A stretch of DNA of 64,000 bases, taken from an uncultured Pseudomonadales bacterium (GTDB taxonomy: Bacteria > Pseudomonadota > Gammaproteobacteria > Pseudomonadales > Porticoccaceae). The notes under the pieces are model-generated. The model was not told where the DNA came from. It searched no databases and saw only the letters and a list, made by a program, of their open reading frames with translations. This document shows positions 1 through 8,366 of this stretch, piece after piece; position 1 is the stretch's first letter; each line of letters opens with the position of its first letter. The translations under genes were made by a program, and so were the position numbers. Location: positions 1 through 64,000 of the forward strand of contig CALSRZ010000003.1 in NCBI GenBank assembly GCA_943788895.1. Direction: 5' to 3'.

Positions 1-159
1 ACCTTATTGTGAGAAACTTTGGTTGTGAATAAGATTGATCATATAGTATCTCAATGCGGGGATTGGCGTAGAATAAGACCCGCCGGTCTAACTCGCTTTA
101 GACCCCATTCAACTTTTTTGATCACACATTTTTTACAAACAAAGCCAAAGAGAAACATT

Positions 160-453
160 ATGACAACCTCCACCGAACTGGAAGCCGCAACCTTTCGCAG
201 ACTGCTAAAACATCTGGATGATAATAAGGATGTGCAGAATATTGATTTAATGATACTCGCGGGGTTTTGTCGCAACTGTTTAAGCAAATGGTATCTCGCC
301 GAAGCCGAAGAGCGCGGTATGGACATAACCCATGACCAAGCCCGCGAAACTATTTACGGCATGCCCTACAGCCAGTGGAAGGAAAATCACCAACCACCGG
401 CAACAGAAGAACAGCTCGAAGCTTTTGCCAAGCGCCAACAGAAACAGCCCTGA
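160..453 (+). CDS. DUF1244 family protein
   Basis: A 97-residue cytosolic protein of the DUF1244 family, whose biochemical role is unknown. The central block with QNIDLMILAGFCRNCLSKW followed by a YGMPYSQWK segment is the family signature and fills most of the protein, so it is full length. The reading frame stays open upstream to position 19, but the ATG at 160 is preferred because the conserved region starts shortly after it and family members are about this size. No signal peptide or membrane segment is visible. Its stop codon lies inside a run of 18-bp direct repeats. It converges on cysK. I see no clear promoter in the 159 bases upstream, which otherwise hold nothing recognisable. Confidence 0.85.
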   Translation: MTTSTELEAATFRRLLKHLDDNKDVQNIDLMILAGFCRNCLSKWYLAEAEERGMDITHDQARETIYGMPYSQWKENHQPPATEEQLEAFAKRQQKQP

Positions 454-512
454 GCCAATAAACAGCCCTGAGCTATAAACAGCCCTGAGCCAATAAACAG
501 CCCTGAGCCAAT
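442..512. repeat. 18-bp tandem repeat (about 4 copies) at the DUF1244 stop codon
   Basis: Four head-to-tail copies of AAACAGCCCTGAGCCAAT occupy 442-459, 460-476 (one base shorter, CTAT variant), 477-494 and 495-512. The first copy contains the last coding codons and the TGA stop of the DUF1244 gene, so the 3' end of the gene has been duplicated three times into the gap before the cysK stop. A similar 18-bp stop-codon duplication occurs after yqeY and a 12-bp one at the tsaE/amiB junction. Confidence 0.9.
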
Positions 513-522
513 AAAAAGCAGC

Positions 523-1605
523 TTACTCGTTTAAATGGAAGCTCGGCGTCGATTCGGATAGCGCCACTTCATCGGCATTCATATCCTCACCGACATCCTC
601 AAACAGTGGCGAGGACAGATAGCGCTCACCTGTATCCGGCAACATACAGAGAATAACCGTACCCGGTCGCCGCTTCTGGGCTATATCCAGGGCCACGGCA
701 AAGGTCGAGCCACCAGATATACCCGTAAAGATCCCCTCTTTTTGGGCGAGCATCTTTGAGGCCTCAATACCATCCTCCGCAGCAATCGGCACCAGCTGAT
801 CAAAGCGTTTGTCATCGATAGATTCCTGAAGAACCTGAGGAATAAAATCTGGTGTCCAACCCTGAATCATATGAGGCTGAAAAGCCGGGTGACTGCCTGA
901 GGGAGAACCATCTGCAGCGCGCTCCTGGGCAGTACCACTTTCAATTAGCTGAGCATTAATTGGCTCACTAAGAATAATTTTTGTCTCTGGGCGCTGCTGT
1001 TTTAAACTTTCGCGACACCGGCAAAGGTGCCACCAGTACCGTAACCAGTCACCCAATAATCCAGATTGCTATCGCTAAAGTCCGCGAGAATTTCACGAGC
1101 TGTGGTATTTGCATGAATCTTCGCATTGGCATCAGTCTCAAATTGACGGGCCAAAAACCAACCATTAGCCTCGGCCAGCTCGACCGCTTTAAGATAGCAG
1201 CCCATCGCCTTATCGGCCTTGGGAGTCAAAATAACCTTGGCCCCAAAAAAACGCATCAACTTGCGCCGCTCAATCGAGACACTGGTCGGCATAGTTGCCA
1301 CAAAGGGATAACCCTTCGCCGCACAGACCATCGCCAAACCTACACCGGTGTTACCACTGGTTGCCTCCACTACCGTCTGCCCGGGCTTGAGTTCGCCACT
1401 GCGTTCCGCCTCCTCAATAATACTAATCGCCAAGACGATCCTTGACCGATCCCGCCGGATTAAAGAACTCGGCTTTAACATAGAGATCGACGCCTTTAGG
1501 CGCCAGTGAATTAATCTTTACGCAGGGGGTATTGCCGATAGTCTCTAAAATACTGCTGTAGAGCTGCCCTCTGCCCTCTGTGGTTCGTGCGGCCTGATTG
1601 GTCAT
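523..1605 (-). CDS. cysK: cysteine synthase A (O-acetylserine sulfhydrylase), two frameshifts
   Basis: A PLP enzyme that makes cysteine from O-acetylserine and sulfide. Three overlapping reading frames together give one complete protein. The N-terminal piece has ETIGNTP and NPAGSVKDR, whose Lys is the PLP-binding residue. The middle piece has [15 protein letters not shown] and the TGYGTGGTF phosphate loop. The C-terminal piece has [12 protein letters not shown] and [14 protein letters not shown]. The first break lies near 1435, where an extra G in CTTGGCG separates KDRL from AISIIEE. The second lies near 1030, where a T seems to be missing from a GTTTAAAA run. Both look like single-base sequence errors because the flanking protein is fully conserved, but a real pseudogene cannot be excluded from sequence alone. 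The start is the ATG at 1605. Confidence 0.85.
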
Positions 1606-1813
1606 GGAAGTATCCCCTGTTTAATTTTCTGTGACAAAAGCCCCTAGCTAATAAAAGTTACTAACTAAAAAAGTATAGCCGCAGATGATTAGGGAGATCG
1701 GTAATCTTGTCAATACGGACCAGTAATCAAAATATAAGGGGGATATGATTAATATATTTTGGCTTTATCAAGGCGCTGTAGTCGAGAATTAAGTTAGTGC
1801 CGAGAGCGACTAC

Positions 1814-2394
1814 TTAATAGAAACCGATCTCTGAGATTTGAATATCGGCGCTGTGATCCCGACCAAAGGCCACCACACCAATACTGCGGATCGAGCTGGG
1901 TTTTATCTGACTTGCGAAGCCATTTACCTGAGGGAACAAAAGCACTTAAGGGAAGCTTGATAGTCTGCCACTGGTCGGTGACTTGAAAGCTGCCTTGGTA
2001 GTACTGCCATGGCAGCAGGGTTCCAGAGCTGCGCAGATGAATATAGTACTGTTGGCTATTGCCACGAACCTTTAGAGTACCACGCCAGCTGACTGTTGCG
2101 GTGGTGCCTTTGGCGATTGAGGTGCGAAACTGAATAAAGCCACCGTTGTTCTCGGTGCTTACCTGTCCGGTCATATGGGCAAAGCTTTCGCCCTGCTTCG
2201 GTTTTAAATGCCAACTGTCCCTGGGAGATCCCCCCCATAACCTGATCGCTGACATAGCTCCAGCGTGCCTGTGGTTGCGATTCGAAGTTTTCCATCATAA
2301 GTGGTTCCGCCATTACAGCTGTGGACAGGCCGGCAATGCTCAGCCACATAATAGCGGCCATATTTCTTACTGTTTGCTGAAGGATATTTTTCAT
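1814..2394 (-). CDS. CIA30-like secreted protein, two frameshifts
   Basis: Three frames join into a protein of about 190 residues with an N-terminal signal peptide (MKNILQQTVRNMAAIMWLSI, then cleavage near AVMAEP). Its body resembles the CIA30 (complex I intermediate-associated protein 30) / galactose-binding-like family: SYVSDQVMGGISQGQL at the front, FIQFRTSIAKG and YYIHLRSSGT in the middle, and SIGVVAFGRDHSADIQIS at the end. The bacterial family has no settled function; export suggests a periplasmic role. Frameshifts lie near 2190-2205 and near 1915-1925. The true C-terminus, reached only after both shifts, ends EIGFY with the stop at 1814-1816. The ATG at 2394 is chosen because it starts the signal peptide. 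The 208 bases between this gene and cysK show no recognisable element. Confidence 0.7.
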
Positions 2395-2410
2395 TTTCTG
2401 GCTTCTCTGC

Positions 2411-2660
2411 TCAGCGTTTGTATTGAGTGGGGCAGTATCCGCGACTGACATCCGGTGAACGCAGTTGCAGATGTTTGGTTTTACGGCTGGTGACACGCTT
2501 GCGCCAAAGGCGGAATGAACGCGGCTTTAACTCGCGGCGCATCAGGGTAGATAACCGCAGACTCATTGAGGTCAAAGCTGTTCTCTATGGCTTCAAATGG
2601 TGTGCGGTCTTCCCAGGCCATTTCGATGATGCGAGATACTTCACTGGTTTCTAACTGCAT
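2411..2660 (-). CDS. TIGR03643 (DUF2805) family small protein, one frameshift
   Basis: A short basic protein of about 82 residues. The conserved start SRIIEMAWEDRTPFEAI is followed, after a frameshift near 2550, by LMRRELKPRSFRLWRKRV and then TSRKTKH. These two blocks together are the signature of the TIGR03643/DUF2805 family, which is small and possibly nucleic-acid binding; its function is unproven. The open frame extends upstream to 2825, but the ATG at 2660 (MQLETSEV) lies just before the conserved block. The span is 250 bases, one more than a multiple of three, consistent with a single inserted base. Its stop lies only 16 bases from the start of the CIA30-like gene, so the two probably share a transcript. 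Confidence 0.75.
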
Positions 2661-2789
2661 AACTATACCTACACTATAAACTCTTATACGCAGGGTAATC
2701 AGGTTCAGATGAGTTGCCCAGGTGTTACATTTGCCGATGATTTCCGGTAGAGTCCGATCTTTATTTTTACTGAATCCTGGCTGCTTACA

Positions 2790-3272
2790 ATGACTGACAC
2801 TGAAACCATTAATATCGATAAACAAAAACTCTTTAATCTTGCTGCCAACCTGCTTGTCTGCTTTTCTTCAACAAACGCCGGAGCAGGCCAAGAAGGTCTT
2901 TAAGCAGCTTAAGCAGGAGACTGATCGTTAAGTCAGGTGAGCTTACTGCTGAAAAAACCGGCACCAAGATTGACGTTAAGCTTGAGCTTGATCGCAAGGA
3001 GTTCCAGGGGTCCTTCAACTTCCCAAGTTTTGAGCATGCGGTCAGGGCTTTGGTGCAGAGATTCCAGACTGAGTCGCGCAAGGATAAAGAGCTGAAAGAG
3101 GTTCAGACCCTAACCAATGAGAATACTGGTGGTCTGCTGTTTAATCTGCCGGCTCGGCATTGAGATTGATGGCCAGATGAATGTATTGATGGTTGCGGTT
3201 GAACCGCTGGTTGATGCGATTGTGGTTAAGCTGATTTTTGTTGATCCTGCACAGTTTGAGGTGCCTGAATAA
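2790..3272 (+). CDS. unrecognised small protein of about 160 residues, three frameshifts
   Basis: Not recognised as a family. It starts at the ATG at 2790 with MTDTETINIDKQKLFNLAAN, continues after a shift near 2860 as TPEQAKKVFKQLKQETD, after a shift near 2930 as ELTAEKTGTKIDVKLELDR with EFQGSFNFPSFEHAVRALVQ further on, and after a shift near 3160 as GIEIDGQMNVLMVAVEPLVD, ending FEVPE at 3272. The net shift is zero. Gene-like codon use and continuous charged sequence on this strand argue that it is a real gene. The opposite-strand frame over 2833-3081 is Leu/Ser-rich and looks like its shadow. No signal peptide or membrane segment is seen. It diverges from the TIGR03643 gene across a 129-base gap. 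Confidence 0.55.
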
Positions 3273-3303
3273 ACTGTCGGGGCGATTGGCAAGACTACTT
3301 TAA

Positions 3304-3585
3304 TCAGGCGGCGAGATTTTCGAGTATCTCGGGGTGCATTTGCGCTACTTTAATCAGGGTTACTGCGGCACTGTCAGGTTGCTTGCGCCCCTGTTCCCAG
3401 TCCCTGAGGGTTGCTACAGGAATCGCCAATAATTTTGCAAAGGCCGGCTGGGTCTTTTGAAGTTCCTTGCGAACAGCGATTACCAGCAGCTGTTCGGCTG
3501 ACCAGGTTTTAGCTGGAGCGCCAGCTTTGATTGCCAGAACATCATCTAACAGGGCCTGTCCTGCCTTGGTTAATTTCTTAGCCAT
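3304..3585 (-). CDS. HigA/XRE-type antitoxin-like regulator, apparently without a toxin
   Basis: A 93-residue helix-turn-helix protein. The C-terminal half carries the XRE fold typical of HigA/NadS antitoxins: QKTQPAFAKLLAIPVATLRD followed by WEQGRKQPD. Such proteins normally follow a RelE/HigB-like toxin and repress their own promoter. Here the upstream 170 bases contain no toxin frame on either strand, so it looks like an orphan. An inverted repeat TACGGC-TTT-GCCGTA lies 57 bases upstream and is a plausible operator. It diverges from vapBC. Assignment to the HigA-type subfamily is good; any regulatory target other than itself is unknown. Confidence 0.8.
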   Translation of the reverse strand: MAKKLTKAGQALLDDVLAIKAGAPAKTWSAEQLLVIAVRKELQKTQPAFAKLLAIPVATLRDWEQGRKQPDSAAVTLIKVAQMHPEILENLAA

Positions 3586-3641
3586 TGATTGCCTCCTTAA
3601 AATTTTTTAGCTTATGCACTGAAGATCGGTGATTAACCATA

Positions 3642-3656
3642 TACGGCTTTGCCGTA
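3642..3656. promoter_or_regulatory. candidate operator of the orphan HigA-type regulator
   Basis: A perfect inverted repeat TACGGC-TTT-GCCGTA lies between the XRE gene (start 3585) and the vapBC promoter. HigA-type repressors bind short inverted repeats in their own promoters, so autoregulation is a reasonable inference. Confidence 0.45.
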
Positions 3657-3683
3657 CTCAGTCAATTTTGAGCTAGCTAAACA

Positions 3684-3732
3684 CATATTGGCATATGCTT
3701 GACATATGCCAATATGGTTTTATACTGATAAT
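3684..3732 (+). promoter_or_regulatory. vapBC promoter with embedded palindromic operator
   Basis: A perfect 14-bp inverted repeat, CATATTGGCATATG / CATATGCCAATATG, with a 5-base centre spans 3684-3716. The centre and right arm contain the -35 hexamer TTGACA (3699-3704). A TATACT -10 (3721-3726) lies 16 bases further on, and a second possible -10, GATAAT, is at 3727-3732. A strong ribosome site AAGGAGG (3741-3747) precedes the vapB ATG. VapBC complexes binding such a palindrome would block RNA polymerase, the usual toxin-antitoxin autoregulation. Confidence 0.8.
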
Positions 3733-3755
3733 ATGCAACAAAGGAGGTCAAGACT

Positions 3756-3989
3756 ATGGCAACTGCAAGCATATTTAAAAATGGCCGCAATCAAGCGATA
3801 AGGCTACCTAAAGGGCTGGAATTTGAAGGTGTCTCAGAGGTTGAGGTTCGTCGTGAGGGTAATTCAATTATTCTTACCCCACTCCGCCAGACCTGGTTGA
3901 GTTTTGCGAATACGGCTGAGGCTGATAAGGATTTTCTCAAGGACAGAGAAGAGGTTATAGAACATGGACGAGTTAATTTTGATGACTAA
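3756..3989 (+). CDS. vapB: VapB-type antitoxin (AbrB/MazE fold)
   Basis: A 77-residue antitoxin that neutralises VapC and represses the operon. The N-terminal swapped-hairpin DNA-binding domain shows ASIFKNGRNQAIRLPKGLEF and VEVRREGNSIILTP, typical of the VapB/VagC group. The C-terminal tail from about residue 50 (SFANTAEADKDFLKDREE) is the acidic toxin-wrapping segment. The ATG at 3756 is 8 bases after a strong AAGGAGG ribosome site. The stop overlaps the start of vapC by 8 bases, implying translational coupling. The operator upstream is a 14-bp palindrome. Confidence 0.92.
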   Translation: MATASIFKNGRNQAIRLPKGLEFEGVSEVEVRREGNSIILTPLRQTWLSFANTAEADKDFLKDREEVIEHGRVNFDD

Positions 3990-4413
3990 AGAAACCTACA
4001 TGCTGGACACCAATACCTGTAGTTTTTTGATACGCAAAAAGCCTGAATACCTGCTCGAGAAATTACAACAAACGGCACAAGCTGGGCACCCAATCGTGGT
4101 GTCCACTATCACTTATGCTGAACTCACTTTTGGTGCCATTAATAAAAAAGCCAGCCCAAAGATGGCAGGTATTGTCTCAGAATTTGTAGAGCGGCTGGAT
4201 GGTATTATTGCTTGGGATAAAATAGCAGTTGAGCACTCTACCCGGATTAAAAAAGTACTTGAATCGCGCGGCACACCCATCGGACATAACGATACGCTGA
4301 TTGCAGGTCATGCTATTGCGATGGGCGCCATCTTGGTTACCGATAATGTTCGTGAGTTTTCAAGAGTGCAAGGATTGCAGCACGAGAATTGGGTAGTTCG
4401 AGAGAAGCACTAG
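3982..4413 (+). CDS. vapC: VapC-type PIN-domain ribonuclease toxin
   Basis: A PIN-domain endoribonuclease of the VapC family; known members cleave initiator tRNA or rRNA, but the target here cannot be read from sequence. The metal-binding acidic residues are all present: Asp in YMLDTNTCSFL, Glu in TYAELTFGA, Asp in GHNDTLIAGHA and Asp in LVTDNVREF, so it should be active. The start is taken as the ATG at 3982, which overlaps the vapB stop (ATGACTAA); a longer frame from 3964 would lie inside vapB. Length (143 residues) is normal. It converges on clpB with an 10-base gap. Confidence 0.92.
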   Translation: MTKETYMLDTNTCSFLIRKKPEYLLEKLQQTAQAGHPIVVSTITYAELTFGAINKKASPKMAGIVSEFVERLDGIIAWDKIAVEHSTRIKKVLESRGTPIGHNDTLIAGHAIAMGAILVTDNVREFSRVQGLQHENWVVREKH

Positions 4414-4423
4414 CTCCTACAAA

Positions 4424-6991
4424 CTAGCCAAACACTAAATCGCCATCTTTCAGATCAGCTTTAATCTCCGCACCCGGCGCAAACTTACCGGACAGAATAC
4501 TCTCGGCCAGTGGATTCTCAATTTGCTGCTGAATCACTCGCTTAAGCGGTCTGGCACCATAGACCGGGTCAAAGCCGGCTTCGAGAAGCTTATCCACTAC
4601 AGCGTCGCTAAGGGTTAACTTTAGGTCATGCTCGGCGAGACGGCGGCCGAGCAGTTCGAGCTGAATAGTGGCTATACCGCGCAGCTGCTCTTTGGCAAGG
4701 GGATGGAAAACCACCACCTCATCAACCCGATTGATAAATTCGGGGCGGAAATGACTGCTAACAACATCCATGACCGAGGATTTCATGACATCGTAATTCT
4801 CTTCTCCGGCGAGCATCTGAATCACATCGGAACCGAGGTTTGAGGTCATTACAATGACGGTGTTTTTAAAGTCGACGGTGCGCCCCTGACCATCGGTGAG
4901 GCGGCCATCTTCAAGAACCTGCAGAAGAATATTAAAAACATCCTGGTGAGCTTTTTCGACTTCATCGAGCAATAGCACTGCATAGGGTCGGCGGCGCACG
5001 GCTTCGGTGAGATAGCCACCCTCTTCGTAACCTACATAACCTGGAGGTGCGCCAATTAATCTGGCTACAGAGTGCTTTTCCATAAACTCTGACATATCTA
5101 TGCGCACCATGGCATCTTCACTGTCGAAGAGGAATTCGGCGAGTGATTTACACAGTTCGGTTTTACCGACACCGGTTGGCCCGAGAAACAGAAATGAGCC
5201 ATTGGGGCGGTTGGGGTCGGCCAGTCCGGCGCGGGAGCGACGCACGGCATTGGAGACGGCGATGACGGCTTCGCTCTGACCCATTACGCGTTTGTGCAGT
5301 GAGTCTTCCATACGCAGGAGTTTATCGCGCTCACCTTCGAGCATTTTCGAGATGGGAATGCCGGTCCATTTGGAGACTACTTCGGCGATCTCTTCTTCGG
5401 TGACTTTATTGCGCAGCAGTTGGGTTTCAACTTGCTCGGCATCCCCGGCGCTGTCTAACTGTTTTTCCAGTTCGGGGATAACGCTGTATTGAAGCTCGGC
5501 CATTTTTTCCAGATTGCCTACGCGGTGGGCGGCTTCAAGATCTACCTTGGCTTGCTCTAGCTCGGCTTTAATATGGGTCGCACCTTGCATCATGGCTTTT
5601 TCGGCTTTCCATATCTCTTCGAGGTCGGCGTATTCTCTACCGAGGGTGGAGATATCATCTTCCAGTTTTTTCTGGCGCTTGCGCGAGGCTTGATCCTTGT
5701 CTTTCTTAACTGCTTCGCGCTCAATTTTGAGTTGGATAAGACGGCGTTCAAGACGATCCATGGCTTCTGGCTTGGAGTCAATTTCCATGCGGATTCGGCT
5801 GCCGGCTTCGTCGATCAGATCAATGGCTTTGTCGGGGAGTTGGCGGTCGGTGATATAGCGCTGGGACAGTTTTGCCGCAGCGACAATTGCGCTGTCGGTC
5901 ATCTCTACGCCGTGGTGAACTTCATAGCGCTCTTTTAGGCCACGCAAGATGGCGACTGTATCTTCTTCGCTGGGTTCATCGACAAGTATTTTCTGGAAGC
6001 GGCGCTCGAGGGCGGCATCCTTTTCAATATATTGGCGGTACTCATCTAAGGTGGTGGCACCGACACAGTGCAGTTCACCGCGGGCCAATGCTGGCTTAAG
6101 CATATTGCCGGCATCCATAGCCCCCTCGGCTTTACCGGCGCCGACCATGGTATGTATTTCATCGATAAACAGGATAATTTGCCCTTCCTGTTTGGAGAGG
6201 TCTTTAAGCACGGCTTTTAAGCGCTCTTCAAAGTCGCCGCGGAATTTTGCACCGGCGAGCAGCGCCCCGAGGTCTAGCGTCAGGACGCGCTTTCCTTTGA
6301 GCCCCTCTGGCACTTCGCCATTGACGATACGCTGGGCCAATCCTTCGACGATTGCGGTTTTACCGACGCCGGGCTCGCCGATCAGTACTGGGTTATTCTT
6401 GGTGCGACGCTGGAGTACCTGAATGGTGCGGCGGATTTCATCGTCGCGCCCTATCACTGGGTCGAGCTTGCCGGACTCGGCGCGTTCGGTCAGGTCGATG
6501 GTGTATTTATCCAGTGCTTCGCGCTGGCTTTCGGCGTCGGGGTCGTTGACGGTATCGCCGCCGCGAAGTGTTTCAATGGCTTCTTTGGCTTTGTTGATAT
6601 CACCAAATTTTTTCAGGGTTTTGCCGACTATGCCTTTATCTTCTAGGGCGGCTACCAACACTATTTCACTGGAGATAAATTCGTCGCCCTTTTGCTGGGC
6701 GGCGCGATCGGCCATATTTATCAGACGGCCCAGATCCTGTGAGAGGTTGGCTTCGCCGGTTGGCGTGGTGACTTTTGCCAGCGTATCGAGTTGCGTATTT
6801 AGCGCTGCCTGAAGACCAGTAACATCAAAGCCTGCGCGGTTGAGTATGGGTCGAATACTTCCACCCTGCTGGTTGAGCAGTGCCAGTAATAGGTGGACTG
6901 GCTCTATGGCGGAGTGATCGTTGCCCACGGCTATTGACTGGGCATCGGCCAGTGCGCTCTGCAATTGGTTGGTCAGTTTGTCGATTCGCAT
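4424..6991 (-). CDS. clpB: ATP-dependent disaggregase ClpB
   Basis: A hexameric AAA+ chaperone that, with DnaK, rescues proteins from aggregates. At 855 residues it is full length. In order: an N-terminal Clp repeat domain (about 1-145), AAA module 1 with Walker [16 protein letters not shown] (about 205), a long charged coiled-coil middle domain (about 410-530) that marks ClpB rather than ClpA/C, AAA module 2 with [15 protein letters not shown], and a C-terminal domain with [13 protein letters not shown]. Upstream there is a good sigma-32 type promoter. It stands as its own unit between vapC (convergent) and the ccm operon (same strand). Confidence 0.98.
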   Translation of the reverse strand: MRIDKLTNQLQSALADAQSIAVGNDHSAIEPVHLLLALLNQQGGSIRPILNRAGFDVTGLQAALNTQLDTLAKVTTPTGEANLSQDLGRLINMADRAAQQKGDEFISSEIVLVAALEDKGIVGKTLKKFGDINKAKEAIETLRGGDTVNDPDAESQREALDKYTIDLTERAESGKLDPVIGRDDEIRRTIQVLQRRTKNNPVLIGEPGVGKTAIVEGLAQRIVNGEVPEGLKGKRVLTLDLGALLAGAKFRGDFEERLKAVLKDLSKQEGQIILFIDEIHTMVGAGKAEGAMDAGNMLKPALARGELHCVGATTLDEYRQYIEKDAALERRFQKILVDEPSEEDTVAILRGLKERYEVHHGVEMTDSAIVAAAKLSQRYITDRQLPDKAIDLIDEAGSRIRMEIDSKPEAMDRLERRLIQLKIEREAVKKDKDQASRKRQKKLEDDISTLGREYADLEEIWKAEKAMMQGATHIKAELEQAKVDLEAAHRVGNLEKMAELQYSVIPELEKQLDSAGDAEQVETQLLRNKVTEEEIAEVVSKWTGIPISKMLEGERDKLLRMEDSLHKRVMGQSEAVIAVSNAVRRSRAGLADPNRPNGSFLFLGPTGVGKTELCKSLAEFLFDSEDAMVRIDMSEFMEKHSVARLIGAPPGYVGYEEGGYLTEAVRRRPYAVLLLDEVEKAHQDVFNILLQVLEDGRLTDGQGRTVDFKNTVIVMTSNLGSDVIQMLAGEENYDVMKSSVMDVVSSHFRPEFINRVDEVVVFHPLAKEQLRGIATIQLELLGRRLAEHDLKLTLSDAVVDKLLEAGFDPVYGARPLKRVIQQQIENPLAESILSGKFAPGAEIKADLKDGDLVFG

Positions 6992-7031
6992 TGTTAGCCT
7001 CTAAAGAATATTTTTTGTTGCTTAATAGATT

Positions 7032-7059
7032 ATTTGGGGACGACTGGAAGATTTTCAAC
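7032..7059 (-). promoter_or_regulatory. sigma-32 (heat-shock) promoter of clpB
   Basis: Read on the minus strand: GTTGAAA (7053-7059), a 13-base spacer, then CCCCAAAT (7032-7039), about 40 bases before the clpB ATG. This matches the RpoH consensus (CTTGAAA, 13-14 bases, CCCCATNT) closely and is the expected control for clpB. The -35 overlaps a perfect 14-bp palindrome CAACGCTAGCGTTG (7056-7069) of unknown meaning. Confidence 0.8.
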
Positions 7060-7090
7060 GCTAGCGTTGCAGTGCTTGATTAAGATCATG

Positions 7091-7109
7091 GGCTCCCAGG
7101 GAGGGAGCT
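7091..7109 (-). terminator. weak hairpin after the ccm operon
   Basis: GCTCCC / GGGAGC with a 5-base loop lies 40 bases after the ccmI stop and before the clpB promoter. There is no T-run, so termination is only a possibility. Confidence 0.3.
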
Positions 7110-7148
7110 ACGAGAAAATAAAGCTGTTTAAGTTAACTATTGAGTTAG

Positions 7149-8366
7149 CTACTGGGTACGCTGCTGAGAAATGCTGAGTTCGAGATTTATCTGATCGTCG
7201 CCAATAGCAATACTATCGCTGACGGCTTCCCAGTCACCGGCCTGAGGCGTTGCCGTTCCCGAGGTTGATAGTCTGGCTATCACGCGTACCTTTCCTGCAC
7301 TGGAGAGGCTGCGGCCAGCTATCAGCGCATCGCGATCACTGAGAAAGATTTTGCTTGGCAGTTGACTGGCGACAAGTTTGCGCGCGGCGATCGGCATGGG
7401 TGGGCCATCCGCTTCAATAACCGCGACAAAGACCATTTGATCTGCGGAGTACTGGATATTTTTATCGATGCTCAGGGCTATAGACAATTGCACGTCAGTG
7501 GTTGGCTCGCCCATCAATTGGCGGGCTTTTTGAATACCGTTTTGCAGGGCTTGCCAGTCGCCGCTGGATGGGTCTAGTTGCTGGGCTGCACCCTGCCAGA
7601 AGGTGATGGCCAATTTGTAATCTTTGCCTTCAAAGGCTTGGATGCCTTTTAAGCCAAGTACTGTCTGGTTGGATGAGTCCACGGCAAAGGCATTGTCGAT
7701 CGCGGTAATAACCGGCTGTGTAAATCTGTTGCCCTCGGCAAAAAACAGCGCCTGGGCATACTGCCCGAGCAGGTAGCTCTCTCTGGGTTCTATCCTTACT
7801 GTCTCGGAAAAATAATTTGCTGCGGCTGTCATATCGCTACGGGATACCGCTTCCTGAGCCAGAATCGTCCAGTAATAAATATTGTTGCGGCGCTGTTTGA
7901 CGCGTTCACTGATCATGGCAATCAATTGGCTATCCCAGACCATTTCCTGACCGGCATTAACCGACTGCCCCTGCTCTACGAGTTTATCGGCGATCTGTTC
8001 GTCGATACTGGCACCGAGGCTTTGGTAAATCCAGACTGTTGCCAGGGGAATAATAATCAGCAGAACCGGCAGCATCCAAAGACCCTGGCCGCTGCTGCTC
8101 CCAGTTTCAGTCTTTACAGCGGCGGTATTACTCAGCAGTAGCTGTTCGGCTTCGGCGACCATGGCGGTGTATTGCTGCTGGCTGATTTCACTGCGTTCCA
8201 GCTGCTGCTGATACTGTCGCTGTTGATCGCGGAAGATATCTATATTGGCCTGCTCAGATTGGCTGTGCTGATTTGATTCGATACTTTTTCGAGATACAAA
8301 CGGATAGACCAGAAATACACCGGCGAGGATTAGAATGACGATTATTCCCAGCCATAAAGTCATCAT
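7149..8366 (-). CDS. ccmI: cytochrome c maturation protein CcmI (TPR apocytochrome chaperone)
   Basis: Last gene of the ccm operon; 405 residues. Two N-terminal membrane segments (about 3-22 and 93-115) flank a cytosolic loop rich in Gln that includes RDQQRQYQQQLERSEISQQQ, as in CcmI/CycH proteins. The periplasmic part contains TPR-like helices (AVSRSDMTAAANYFSETVRI, QTVLGLKGIQAFEGKDYKLA), which bind the C-terminal helix of apocytochrome c, followed by a beta-rich C-terminal domain (about 285-400). It hands apocytochrome to the CcmFH haem ligation complex. It overlaps ccmH by 4 bases, so translation is coupled. Confidence 0.93.
   Translation of the reverse strand: MMTLWLGIIVILILAGVFLVYPFVSRKSIESNQHSQSEQANIDIFRDQQRQYQQQLERSEISQQQYTAMVAEAEQLLLSNTAAVKTETGSSSGQGLWMLPVLLIIIPLATVWIYQSLGASIDEQIADKLVEQGQSVNAGQEMVWDSQLIAMISERVKQRRNNIYYWTILAQEAVSRSDMTAAANYFSETVRIEPRESYLLGQYAQALFFAEGNRFTQPVITAIDNAFAVDSSNQTVLGLKGIQAFEGKDYKLAITFWQGAAQQLDPSSGDWQALQNGIQKARQLMGEPTTDVQLSIALSIDKNIQYSADQMVFVAVIEADGPPMPIAARKLVASQLPSKIFLSDRDALIAGRSLSSAGKVRVIARLSTSGTATPQAGDWEAVSDSIAIGDDQINLELSISQQRTQ

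Noticed and set aside
2833-3081. Leu/Ser-rich minus-strand frame of 82 codons
   Set aside because: It is antisense to the reconstructed plus-strand gene at 2790-3272, whose charged, balanced sequence is more gene-like.
5949-6422. Open frame of 157 codons on the plus strand inside clpB
   Set aside because: It is antisense to the highly conserved first AAA module of clpB; its Ser/Pro/Arg-rich sequence is a mirror of coding bias.
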